Source: DASRDE01 sp035652755 (GTDB taxonomy: Bacteria; Vulcanimicrobiota; Vulcanimicrobiia; Vulcanimicrobiales; Vulcanimicrobiaceae). Taken from it: 9,561 bases of DNA. Under the pieces are notes generated by a model. That model was not told the origin of the DNA. It did no database searches and worked only from the letters and a program-made list of their open reading frames with translations. Location: contig DASRDE010000329.1 in NCBI GenBank assembly GCA_035652755.1, positions 1-9,561 of the forward strand. The letters run 5' to 3'. A program made the translations under genes and the position numbers. This document shows positions 1 through 6,301 of the stretch, piece after piece (the first letter of the stretch is position 1; every line of letters begins with the position of its first letter).

Positions 1-1
1 G

Positions 2-232
2 AACCTGTTCAACAACCACTACGGACTCTGGTATCCCAACCAGCAGTATCAGCCCGTCGCGACCGGCATCTCCGGACCGCAGACCGGCACGCTCGCAACG
101 GCGTACCCGGGCTCGCTGTTCTGGCAGAACGGCGTTCGCGACAACTACCTCGGGACGTTTGGAAACGGCCCCTTCCAAGTGCCGTACAACCCCGGCACCA
201 ACATCCAGTTCTACTTGCAGCGCAGGCTGTAA
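2..232 (+). CDS. TonB-dependent receptor-like outer-membrane protein, C-terminal fragment
   Basis: An open frame enters from the left edge and stops at TAA 230-232, giving 76 residues with no start in the window. It begins NLFNNHYGLWYPNQ and ends NIQFYLQRRL. An 'NLFN..Y' segment followed by a short strand ending in alternating hydrophobic/aromatic residues is what the last beta-strands of TonB-dependent receptors look like. The final strand normally closes the 22-stranded barrel and carries the outer-membrane insertion signal. A canonical terminal Phe is absent; the protein ends in Leu. The substrate (siderophore, cobalamin or carbohydrate) cannot be read from this part. It converges on the DUF4386 gene to its right, with 40 nt between stop codons. 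The family call rests on a short terminal segment, so another barrel family is possible. Confidence 0.62.
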   Translation, partial: NLFNNHYGLWYPNQQYQPVATGISGPQTGTLATAYPGSLFWQNGVRDNYLGTFGNGPFQVPYNPGTNIQFYLQRRL

Positions 233-256
233 CGTAGGCCCAGGAGCACGCTCGAT

Positions 257-286
257 CGGCGGCGCGGATGCGTTACCGCGCCGCCG
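257..286. terminator. GC-rich hairpin between convergent genes
   Basis: A perfect 11-bp inverted repeat (CGGCGGCGCGG at 257-267, CCGCGCCGCCG at 276-286) encloses an 8-nt loop. It lies between the convergent receptor and DUF4386 genes. The DUF4386 stop codon falls in the loop, and the last codons of that gene form one arm. Neither side has a T-tract, so this is at best a weak intrinsic, bidirectional or factor-assisted terminator, or an mRNA 3'-end protecting hairpin. Confidence 0.4.
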
Positions 287-986
287 CCAGGGCCGGCTGC
301 GGCTGCTTGATTCTCCAGCCCATGATGAGCAGCCAGAGCATCAGGAGCAATTCGCCGAGGAACGTGTAGAAGAGCCAGTCGACGTTGACGTTCGGGAACA
401 GGTATGGCTGAAGTTCGGTCACGATCCATCCGGCGCCGTCGATCACCAGCGCTACGCCGAGCCACCACGGCATGTACTTGGCTCGCACGATCAGCGCGCC
501 GATCAAAATCAAGTGAATCCCGAACAAAATGAGCCCGAGTGAATAATACGTGCGGAACGTGTGCAGCAGAAGATTGACGTCGGCGTGAAGCAGCCGTGTG
601 CCCAAGGTCGCCGCATACTCCGGGATCGTGAGCATGTGGAAGATCGTCGCTAAATTTAGCAGCCCCACCAGCGCAATTCCGGCGTACACGAGTTGGAAAA
701 GCGCCGCCAACGCGGAAACCGCGCGATTCACCGGCGCGAGCAAATAATAGAGGGCCCACGCCACGACGATATCTTCGCAGAAGTTGATGAAATAGAAGAA
801 GAGCATCATCAGGAACGTGCCGTGGTGCGCCGCGATGTTCGCAACGGTCTGCTCGACGTTGCCGCTCACGACGAGTTTTGGGTAGAGCGTGAACTCGGCA
901 TAGGAAACCGGGTCCAGCAGATAGGCCAGGCCGGCGATGACGGCCGCCGCGCGAAGCGTCAGCCCGTTGGTCGATCCGTTTTCCAT
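273..986 (-). CDS. DUF4386 family integral membrane protein
   Basis: This 237-residue protein is predicted to be polytopic. Hydrophobic segments lie at about 11-28, 56-83, 90-118, 145-167, 173-190 and 203-224. The layout and C-terminal pattern (a segment around 150-180 with GIHLILIGALIV, then a positively charged turn and PWWLGVAL, ending LLLMLWLLIMGW) match DUF4386, a family of membrane proteins of unknown biochemical role. The chosen ATG (984-986) is preceded by a clear Shine-Dalgarno stretch, GAGAGAGG, 4 nt upstream. It is the last gene of a probable leftward unit, 52 nt after the DoxX-like gene. A second member of the same family lies at the right edge of the window. Family assignment is good; function is unknown. 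Confidence 0.82.
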   Translation of the reverse strand: MENGSTNGLTLRAAAVIAGLAYLLDPVSYAEFTLYPKLVVSGNVEQTVANIAAHHGTFLMMLFFYFINFCEDIVVAWALYYLLAPVNRAVSALAALFQLVYAGIALVGLLNLATIFHMLTIPEYAATLGTRLLHADVNLLLHTFRTYYSLGLILFGIHLILIGALIVRAKYMPWWLGVALVIDGAGWIVTELQPYLFPNVNVDWLFYTFLGELLLMLWLLIMGWRIKQPQPALAAAR

Positions 987-990
987 GGCA

Positions 991-998
991 CCTCTCTC
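991..998 (-). promoter_or_regulatory. Ribosome binding site of the DUF4386 gene
   Basis: On the minus strand GAGAGAGG, followed by TGCC and then ATG, is the best Shine-Dalgarno match near any gene here. It fixes the start at 986 and rules out the longer overlapping frame that would begin near 1011. Confidence 0.6.
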
Positions 999-1038
999 GG
1001 CGGGATGCCATGAATAGCGCGAATCGGACCCGCTTGTT

Positions 1039-1743
1039 TCAGGCCGCGGCCAACTCCGCGACCAGCCAGGTCGCCCCGGTGATCAAATAATTGGTCGCGA
1101 TCTCGTTCCAATAGGACATTTCGTGCGGGTGGGCGGCGATGCGCGGCACCCATACCAGCAGCCCGAACAGCGCCATCATCAGGGCCATCAGGCGCAGCGC
1201 AAGCCGCGCTCGAAGGTTCGCGATGGCGGCGATGCCGGCGAGCGCGAACGCAATCGTCGTGAGCGTCGTCCAAAACGCTTGACTCGGCGGAATCCACGTT
1301 GGCACTAAGCTCGCCGTGTATTGGAAAAACGCCACCTGCGCCCAGGCAAATGAAAGCGCGCAAATGCCCAGCAGCACCCGAGCCCAACCGCGCGAACCGC
1401 ACACCGCCATCGCACCGCACACGATCGAAAACTGCTCGAAGATGTCGACGTAGCTCCCCGGGTCGCGCGGAGCGGCGACCATGCCTGGGATGCACGACAG
1501 CGAGAACAGCAGGTAGATGGCGCCGACGGCGATCGCGCCCGCGCGGACGGCCGGTGTAAAGGCGAGCGCGATTCCGCCCGCTATTTGCGCGAAGGCGAGA
1601 ATCCATGCGACGATTGGCCCAAACGGCACCGCCGTCAAGTGGAGATTTTGCCACGCTTCGGAGCCATGCCAGACCAATCCGACGATGCCGGCTGCAATCG
1701 CCGAAACCCCGAGCAGCATGCGCGCGTATGCCGAAAGTTTCAC
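1039..1743 (-). CDS. DoxX-like multi-pass membrane protein
   Basis: This 234-residue, strongly hydrophobic protein has predicted membrane segments at about 9-28, 41-62, 66-85, 103-117, 121-141, 158-177, 182-200 and 216-232. The N-terminus (KLSAYARMLLGVSAIAAGI.GLVWH) and the following segments resemble DoxX-like small membrane proteins, which are loosely tied to redox or stress functions. No cofactor-binding motif was seen. The start is GTG (1741-1743), kept because the KLS.YAR..LG opening looks like the conserved N-terminus of such proteins. The alternative is ATG at codon 9. No clear Shine-Dalgarno sequence precedes either. The gene sits between the DUF1801 gene (43 nt upstream) and the DUF4386 gene (52 nt downstream) on the same strand, so co-transcription is likely. 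Confidence 0.65.
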   Translation of the reverse strand: MKLSAYARMLLGVSAIAAGIVGLVWHGSEAWQNLHLTAVPFGPIVAWILAFAQIAGGIALAFTPAVRAGAIAVGAIYLLFSLSCIPGMVAAPRDPGSYVDIFEQFSIVCGAMAVCGSRGWARVLLGICALSFAWAQVAFFQYTASLVPTWIPPSQAFWTTLTTIAFALAGIAAIANLRARLALRLMALMMALFGLLVWVPRIAAHPHEMSYWNEIATNYLITGATWLVAELAAA

Positions 1744-1786
1744 GCAAAACGCAACGAGCGCGCGAACGGCACTGTGACAAAAGACC

Positions 1787-2158
1787 TTAGCGTATTTGTT
1801 CGGAGCGAAAGCGCGCGATGCGGCCGATCAAACCGGCGGGAACCGGATCGCTAAATGAAAAGCGAATCGTGCCCTTTTCGATCGAGCATCCGGCAAGCTC
1901 GTCTTTGAATTTTGCCGCAATCGGACCCGTTGCCACGTACAAGGCGTAGTGCTCTTTCCACGCGGCAAAATGCAGCAGACGCTTGCGGCCCATCTCGTAC
2001 GTCGGCATGTCGTACTTGATGGTCTCGGTCGCTTCGGGAACGGCTTTGCGTATCGCGGACCGCACGCGGCGAAGTGCGGCGCGCTGGGGCGCGGGCTGCT
2101 CGGCGATATAGTCGTCCACGCTCGAAAATCGCGGGGATGCGCCTTTGCTCACGCGCAC
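1787..2158 (-). CDS. DUF1801 / YdhG-like protein
   Basis: This is a 123-residue soluble protein with the hallmarks of the DUF1801 (YdhG-like) fold. It has FSSVDDYIAEQPAPQR near 11-26, ETIKYDMPTYEM at 45-56, the LLHFAAWKEHYALY strand pair at 61-74 and IEKGTIRFSFSDPVP at 93-107. The length is typical for the single-domain family. A Bacillus member has been proposed as a frataxin-like iron chaperone, but most members are uncharacterised, so an iron role is only a possibility. The start is uncertain. GTG at 2156-2158 is used, another GTG lies two codons later, and a third near residue 14 would still leave the domain. No Shine-Dalgarno sequence is evident. It is the first gene of a probable three-gene leftward unit and is divergent from the small gene at 2265. 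Confidence 0.8.
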   Translation of the reverse strand: MRVSKGASPRFSSVDDYIAEQPAPQRAALRRVRSAIRKAVPEATETIKYDMPTYEMGRKRLLHFAAWKEHYALYVATGPIAAKFKDELAGCSIEKGTIRFSFSDPVPAGLIGRIARFRSEQIR

Positions 2159-2264
2159 GAACGTGCGTCGGCAAAGAGCCTGAATCCTCGCCGCCCCTCG
2201 CTGGTGCCGCCGCCGGCCCGATACCCGGATTAGCGCCCCGCCCTTCGGGTACGAACAACCCGTT

Positions 2265-2582
2265 ATGATGAACGAAGTGGAAGGCCTTATCCAGCGCGTA
2301 ACGACCGGGGACGTCGATCAGTCGTCGGTCTCTCAGTCCGCAAGCGACCATGTCTCGAGCATGGATCAGGAACAGTTGACACAGCATCTCGAAACGGCCG
2401 CCGGCAACGCCAATCAGCAAGGCGAGGGCGATATCGCGCAGCAGCTGCTCGGCCTGGTCGGCCAGCACGGCGGCGATCCGCAAGCGCTCAAAGAAAGCGT
2501 CGTCTCGCTCATCTCGAGTAATCCGCAAATTTTGCGGCACTTCGAGCCGAGCTTCGCCAAGAACATCCTCGGCAACGTGTGA
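2265..2582 (+). CDS. Small acidic Gln-rich protein, unknown function
   Basis: This 105-residue protein is predicted to be cytoplasmic, with no signal peptide or membrane segment. It is acidic and rich in Gln, Ser and Asp, and appears mostly helical. Two similar-looking halves can be seen: a hydrophilic N-terminal part (VTTGDVDQSSVSQSASDHVSS) and a C-terminal part ending SLISSNPQILRHFEPSFAKNILGNV. A loop with G-HGGDP lies near 68-72. The size and Gln-rich helices recall DUF937/YidB-like small proteins, but I cannot assign a family. Two consecutive ATG codons (2265 and 2268) begin the frame, and no Shine-Dalgarno motif is visible. Coding is supported by the uninterrupted frame, the amphipathic composition and its fit between a divergent and a convergent neighbour. 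It stops 21 nt before the DUF4239 stop. Confidence 0.68.
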   Translation: MMNEVEGLIQRVTTGDVDQSSVSQSASDHVSSMDQEQLTQHLETAAGNANQQGEGDIAQQLLGLVGQHGGDPQALKESVVSLISSNPQILRHFEPSFAKNILGNV

Positions 2583-2603
2583 TTCGCGCGTAAAGCGCAG
2601 CCG

Positions 2604-3389
2604 TCAGGGGCCGATTGCGGAAAACACCGCGAGCGCGTGTTCGAACGCTTCCGGCCCCACGCGGATCTCGCCCCGGAACGGATAATCGACGGCAGCCACA
2701 AGATAGAGCACCAAGCCCACCATCGCCGAAAGCAATCCCACGATCGCGATGAGCGACCACGCGTTGCGATAGGCGAACAGATACGAAAAGACGATCGTCA
2801 GCATCGCGCCCGCAATTAAAATCGCCCACAAAAAGCCGCCCAGCCCCGTATTCGAGATCGCTTCGCGCGAATCGCGATCGACCAGCGCTTCATCCATGCT
2901 GCCGATCATTGACGAATGTACGTTTTGCTCCGCCGGCGTACGCACCGGAAGATGCCGAATCTGCGCGGCGATCTGCTCGCCCATCGTGACGACGCGATCG
3001 TCGAGCTGCCCGTGCTGCATCATCGGCCAATCGCGATTGAGAATTTCCGCGACGTAGGCCCGCAGCGACGCGCGTATCGAGCGCGCTTCCGGAAACGCAT
3101 CGCATTTGCGATACACCACGGTCAGGCGCGCCGCTTCCTCGTACGTCCTGGCTTCGGCGGTTTGCAGGTGTTCCCAAACGCCGACGGCCAGAAAGGCGAG
3201 CAGAACGGCGTAGATCACGCCGACGACTGCAAACACGAACCCGGCGATCTCGTTGTGTTCCACCAGCGCATCGTTCGGCACCAGGCGGTGGAACAGGATT
3301 CCGCCCCCCACGGCCAACGCCACGACCGCGCCGATAAACAGCGGCGCCCCTGCCGCCACAGGCAGGTTGCTCAGCCATTGAAAGATCAC
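2604..3389 (-). CDS. DUF4239 (bestrophin-like) membrane protein
   Basis: This 261-residue membrane protein has two N-terminal hydrophobic segments (about 14-36 and 48-70) and two C-terminal ones (about 184-204 and 212-233). They flank a soluble helical domain of about 110 residues. The second segment, NEIAGFVFAVVGVIYAVLLAF, and the end motif VDYPFRGEIRVGPEAF are typical of DUF4239 proteins, sometimes described as bestrophin-like. Bestrophins are anion channels, but transport by this protein is inference only. The start is GTG (3387-3389), with a modest AAGGG 6-7 nt upstream, and places the first membrane helix at the expected distance from the N-terminus. It converges on the small gene to its left and is divergent from the region carrying the propeller gene on its right. 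Confidence 0.85.
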   Translation of the reverse strand: MIFQWLSNLPVAAGAPLFIGAVVALAVGGGILFHRLVPNDALVEHNEIAGFVFAVVGVIYAVLLAFLAVGVWEHLQTAEARTYEEAARLTVVYRKCDAFPEARSIRASLRAYVAEILNRDWPMMQHGQLDDRVVTMGEQIAAQIRHLPVRTPAEQNVHSSMIGSMDEALVDRDSREAISNTGLGGFLWAILIAGAMLTIVFSYLFAYRNAWSLIAIVGLLSAMVGLVLYLVAAVDYPFRGEIRVGPEAFEHALAVFSAIGP

Positions 3390-3501
3390 GTCCGGCCCTT
3401 TGCTCTCGGGCCGCGCCGGTCATCCCGCCCGGCTTGGACGCGGATTGGACGCCGCCCGCGTACGCTGTCGTCGACACAGCCGCCCACTGAGGAGCCGTAC
3501 C

Positions 3502-3594
3502 GTGAAGCCTCTCTTGCCGTACACCGTCCCCGCGCTGCTCGCCGATTGGACTTTGCTCGCCGCCGCGCCGCGGCTCAGGCTGGTGAACCGCTGA
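3502..3594 (+). CDS. Possible 30-residue small protein
   Basis: A short frame starts at GTG 3502 and stops at TGA 3592-3594, encoding MKPLLPYTVPALLADWTLLAAAPRLRLVNR. It is preceded by GAGGAG at 3489-3494 with a 7-nt spacer, a better Shine-Dalgarno match than most of the larger genes here have. The middle is moderately hydrophobic. It lies in the 249-nt gap between the divergent DUF4239 and propeller genes and could be a leader peptide for the latter, a real micro-protein or chance. No homology is recognised. Confidence 0.22.
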   Translation: MKPLLPYTVPALLADWTLLAAAPRLRLVNR

Positions 3595-3638
3595 TCGCGC
3601 GCGCATCCCTGCGCCGGATTAGCGCGTTCATGATGGGC

Positions 3639-4298
3639 ATGGAAACGATTCAAGCGATTAATGAAGTTTTGCGCCTACCCGCGCCCGCTCCCAAACCGCT
3701 GGGGCTCGCTTTCGACGGCCCGACCTTGTGGATGGCCAGCCGCGAAACGCACCGCATGTACGCGATCGACGCTGCGGCGTGGACCGCTCGCGACGAAGGC
3801 GAAGCCCCAGGCGGCCCGTTCGGCATGTGCATGGTCGGCGACGAACTGCGCGTCATCATCGGGTTAGGCGAAAAGGAAAACGATCGCTATATCTACCGCT
3901 TCATTCCCGGCCACGGATTCAAGAGCGATCGCATCGCCTGTCCCGATCTCACCGGAGCGCACTTGGCGTTCGACGGCGACGTGCTGTTCTTGTCGCAAGC
4001 CTCGTATCGAAAGATTCTCGCGCTCGACGCGCAGGGTGCCGTAACGCGCGAAATTCCGCTGCCGCGCGTGCCGATCGGGATGACGCTCGCGCACGGCGCC
4101 TTCTACTTGGTGACCGCGAATGCCGACTTCGAAGATCTGGAATTTACCAAGGTCCAAGCGCACGGTGAAACGCCCCAGATCACCACGCTCGCGTCGATTC
4201 CGTTCGATGCGCGCGGCCTAGCCTTCGACGGCTCGCGTTTCTGGACGAGCCATCGCGACAACAACGAGATCGTCGCGTTTACTATCGATCGACCATAG
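3639..4298 (+). CDS. Beta-propeller-like protein (YncE/SMP-30-type repeats)
   Basis: The chosen start gives 219 residues. Four recurring strands are visible: LGLAFDG.TLWMAS...HRMYAID (21-44), AHLAFDGDVLFLSQ.SYRKILALD (107-130), a weaker GMTLAHGAFYLVTAN (147-161) and ARGLAFDGSRFWTSHRDNNEIVAFTID (191-217). Such LAFDG/LWVA...I.ALD repeats are typical of beta-propeller blades. The protein is short, so it may form a compact propeller. There is no signal peptide, so a cytoplasmic location is likely. The function (lactonase-like, sensor or scaffold) is unknown. The start is uncertain: ATG at 3630, 3633 and 3639 are in frame, none with a good ribosome site. Upstream sequence in the same frame reads as low-complexity Arg-rich noise, so a longer protein is rejected. 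The last 17 bases overlap the end of the opposing aldo/keto reductase gene. Confidence 0.72.
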   Translation: METIQAINEVLRLPAPAPKPLGLAFDGPTLWMASRETHRMYAIDAAAWTARDEGEAPGGPFGMCMVGDELRVIIGLGEKENDRYIYRFIPGHGFKSDRIACPDLTGAHLAFDGDVLFLSQASYRKILALDAQGAVTREIPLPRVPIGMTLAHGAFYLVTANADFEDLEFTKVQAHGETPQITTLASIPFDARGLAFDGSRFWTSHRDNNEIVAFTIDRP

Positions 4299-5274
4299 CC
4301 ATTTGACGCTCGCTGTAGCGCGGACCGGAGATCTTGTCGGGCGCCAGGGCCGAATCCAGCGCCGTCATCTCCTCCGCGCTCAGCGAGACGGACGCTGCCG
4401 CCGCGTCGTCTTCTAAATAGCGGCGACGCTTGGTGCCGGGAATGGGAACGACGTCGGGTCCCTTGTGCAGCAGCCACGCCAGGGCGATCTGCGCGGGCGT
4501 GACGCCTTTGCGTTGCGCCAGCTCGCGCACGGCGGATGCCGCTTGCATGTTGGCGTCGAAATTGGCTCCCTGATAGCGCGGGTCGTTGCGTCGAAAATCG
4601 TCTTGCGGATACTCTTCGGCGCGTTTGACCGCGCCCGTGAGAAATCCGCGACCGAGCGGTGCAAACGGCACCAGGCCGATCCCCAATTCACGCAGCAGCG
4701 GAACGATGCGCGGTTCCAAATTTCGCTCCCACAGCGAATACTCGCTTTGCAAAGCCGAGATCGGATGAACGGCGTGCGCGCGGCGAATCGTGTTTTCGCC
4801 GGCTTCGGATAAACCCAGAAACCGGACTTTGCCCTCATGAACCAGCTCGGCCATCGCGCCCACGGTCTCTTCGATCGGCACGGACGGATCGACGCGATGC
4901 TGGTAGAGCAGATCGATGCGATCGGTCTTTAGACGCCGCAGCGAACCTTCGGCGGCTTCGCGGACGTGCTCGGGCCGGCTGTCCACGCCGTTGATCCCCT
5001 CCGGACCGAAAGTAAAGCCGAATTTGGTCGCGATGACGACGCCGTCGCGCTTGCCCGAAAGCGCCCGCGCCATCAGTTCCTCATTGGTAAACGGCCCATA
5101 GGCTTCCGCAGTGTCGAAAAACGTGATGCCCAGTTCGATGGCCCGATGAATCGTAGCGATCGATTCGTTGTCGTCCCGTTCGTCGTCGCTGCCGTATGCC
5201 TGGCTCATGCCCATGCAGCCCAGGCCCAGCGCCGAAACGGTGAGCCCTTGCATCCCCAGCGTTCGCGATTCCAT
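4282..5274 (-). CDS. Aldo/keto reductase
   Basis: This 330-residue protein is full length for the family and belongs to the (beta/alpha)8-barrel aldo/keto reductases, which reduce carbonyl substrates with NADPH. The start MESRTLGMQGLTVSALGLGCMGMS is the usual N-terminus of the AKR13-type subgroup. The catalytic tetrad is visible: Asp54 and Tyr59 in FFDTAEAYG, Lys84 in ATKFG and His126 in YQHRVDP. The cofactor region near the C-terminus is present as PIPGTKRRRYLEDD (277-290). ATG 5272-5274 is preferred to an in-frame start near 5343, because the extra 23 residues lack family character and would fill the divergent promoter gap. It is divergent from the exported hydrolase, with 74 nt between start codons, which may mean shared regulation. 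The physiological substrate cannot be deduced. Confidence 0.94.
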   Translation of the reverse strand: MESRTLGMQGLTVSALGLGCMGMSQAYGSDDERDDNESIATIHRAIELGITFFDTAEAYGPFTNEELMARALSGKRDGVVIATKFGFTFGPEGINGVDSRPEHVREAAEGSLRRLKTDRIDLLYQHRVDPSVPIEETVGAMAELVHEGKVRFLGLSEAGENTIRRAHAVHPISALQSEYSLWERNLEPRIVPLLRELGIGLVPFAPLGRGFLTGAVKRAEEYPQDDFRRNDPRYQGANFDANMQAASAVRELAQRKGVTPAQIALAWLLHKGPDVVPIPGTKRRRYLEDDAAAASVSLSAEEMTALDSALAPDKISGPRYSERQMAMVDR

Positions 5275-5348
5275 TGCCGCTCGGTTCGGGTGCGCGTTGA
5301 AATAAACTTGTCGAGGGCCTGCCGGCTGCCCGCCGCGAAGCACCGCCC

Positions 5349-6200
5349 ATGAAACGCGATGCCATCGATCCGGTCAATTCGACCAGCGCGGAGATCTCGC
5401 GCCGTGGCTTTACCCTGCTGAGCAGTGCGGCACTGATCGGAGCTGCCGCGCCGTCGCCGCAGACGCTCGGCAAACCGCACCCGCCGTTCGTCGCCGAAGA
5501 CGATCCCGATATTACGGTTTCGCGCCCGCGGCTGACTCCCGCGCGCGGCGGAGAGATTGGCGCCTACGCGGCCTCACCGCGTCATCGCAAAGACGTAATG
5601 CCCGGTGTCGTCGTCATTCAGGCGATCTGGGGAGTCGACGCGCAGCTGCGCGACGTCGTTCGCCGCTTTGCCAAACTCGGATATGATGCGGTCGCGCCCG
5701 CTCTCTACGATCGTCTGAATCCTCCGAGCGGAGACGGCGCCGCCGACATCAAGCCGTTTCTCCCGGTCGCGAACAAAATGTTCGAACAGGGTTTGCAATC
5801 GGGCGACATCAAGGCCGCGCGCGAATTTCTCACGACGCACTATAAGACCCCCAAGGCCGGGATCATCGGCTTTTGCATGGGCGGACGCGTCGTGCTCGAG
5901 CAGATCGCCGGAACGGCCGATTTTGCCGCAGCGTCGGTTTTTTACGGTGAGGTGCAGCCGCCGCCGAGCGGAACCATCTCCGCCGCCGTTTTAGGCAGCT
6001 ACGGTGCGCGCGATACGTCCATCAAAGCGCAAGACGCGCGCGCTTTCTTCGACAGCCTTTCGGCACCGCACGCCTTGAAAATCTACGATGCAGCCGGCCA
6101 TGCGTTTTTCGACGACACGCGCGCCCGTTACGTCGAAAGCGCCGCAAACGACGCCTGGCAACGGACACTTGACTGGTTTTTGCGCTATTTGAACCCCTGA
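5349..6200 (+). CDS. Dienelactone hydrolase family protein with Tat-type signal
   Basis: This 283-residue alpha/beta hydrolase is of dienelactone hydrolase type. The N-terminus carries a twin-arginine signal, SRRGFTLLSSAALIGAAA (17-34), so export across the inner membrane in folded form is likely. The catalytic triad is visible: Cys176 in GFCMGG, Asp222 in SYGARD and His251 in AGHAFF. Typical family members have a Glu in the 'QEIFG' loop, which tunes the nucleophilic Cys. Here the loop reads QAIWGVD (91-97), with Ala at that place. The family cleaves cyclic lactones and some esters, but with this change the substrate is open. ATG 5349 is the only start that keeps the twin-arginine motif well placed. 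No Shine-Dalgarno sequence is evident. The gene is divergent from the aldo/keto reductase and is followed by about 70 nt with no gene before the next promoter. Confidence 0.92.
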   Translation: MKRDAIDPVNSTSAEISRRGFTLLSSAALIGAAAPSPQTLGKPHPPFVAEDDPDITVSRPRLTPARGGEIGAYAASPRHRKDVMPGVVVIQAIWGVDAQLRDVVRRFAKLGYDAVAPALYDRLNPPSGDGAADIKPFLPVANKMFEQGLQSGDIKAAREFLTTHYKTPKAGIIGFCMGGRVVLEQIAGTADFAAASVFYGEVQPPPSGTISAAVLGSYGARDTSIKAQDARAFFDSLSAPHALKIYDAAGHAFFDDTRARYVESAANDAWQRTLDWFLRYLNP

Positions 6201-6250
6201 CGCTAGGACCTATCAGAAAAGATAGTTCCCAAAGGGCCTACTGAAAAAGG

Positions 6251-6280
6251 TCGCCAACGAAGCGCGCATCAGGGTAAAAT
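6251..6280 (+). promoter_or_regulatory. Candidate promoter of the Pro/Thr-rich protein gene
   Basis: A TAAAAT box at 6275-6280 lies 18 nt after TCGCCA (6251-6256, 4 of 6 to the -35 consensus). Transcription would start near 6287, where an in-frame GTG is located. The mRNA could therefore be leaderless from GTG 6287, or have a 15-nt leader with GGGGAT ahead of ATG 6302. Confidence 0.45.
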
Positions 6281-6301
6281 AGAAACGTGGGGATCTTCCC
6301 A

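Noticed and set aside
3464..3476. Short palindrome TGTCGTCGACA as an operator
   Set aside because: Perfect over only 11 bases with one copy, and such GC-rich palindromes are expected by chance. No regulator gene is nearby.
2916..3638. Upstream extension of the propeller frame to a 460-residue protein
   Set aside because: The added part is His/Arg-rich, has no domain character and lies antisense to the well-supported DUF4239 gene. The propeller repeats begin after 3639.
5275..5343. N-terminal extension of the aldo/keto reductase
   Set aside because: The extra 23 residues lack family similarity and would occupy the divergent promoter gap. The M-E-S-R-T-L-G start fits the family.
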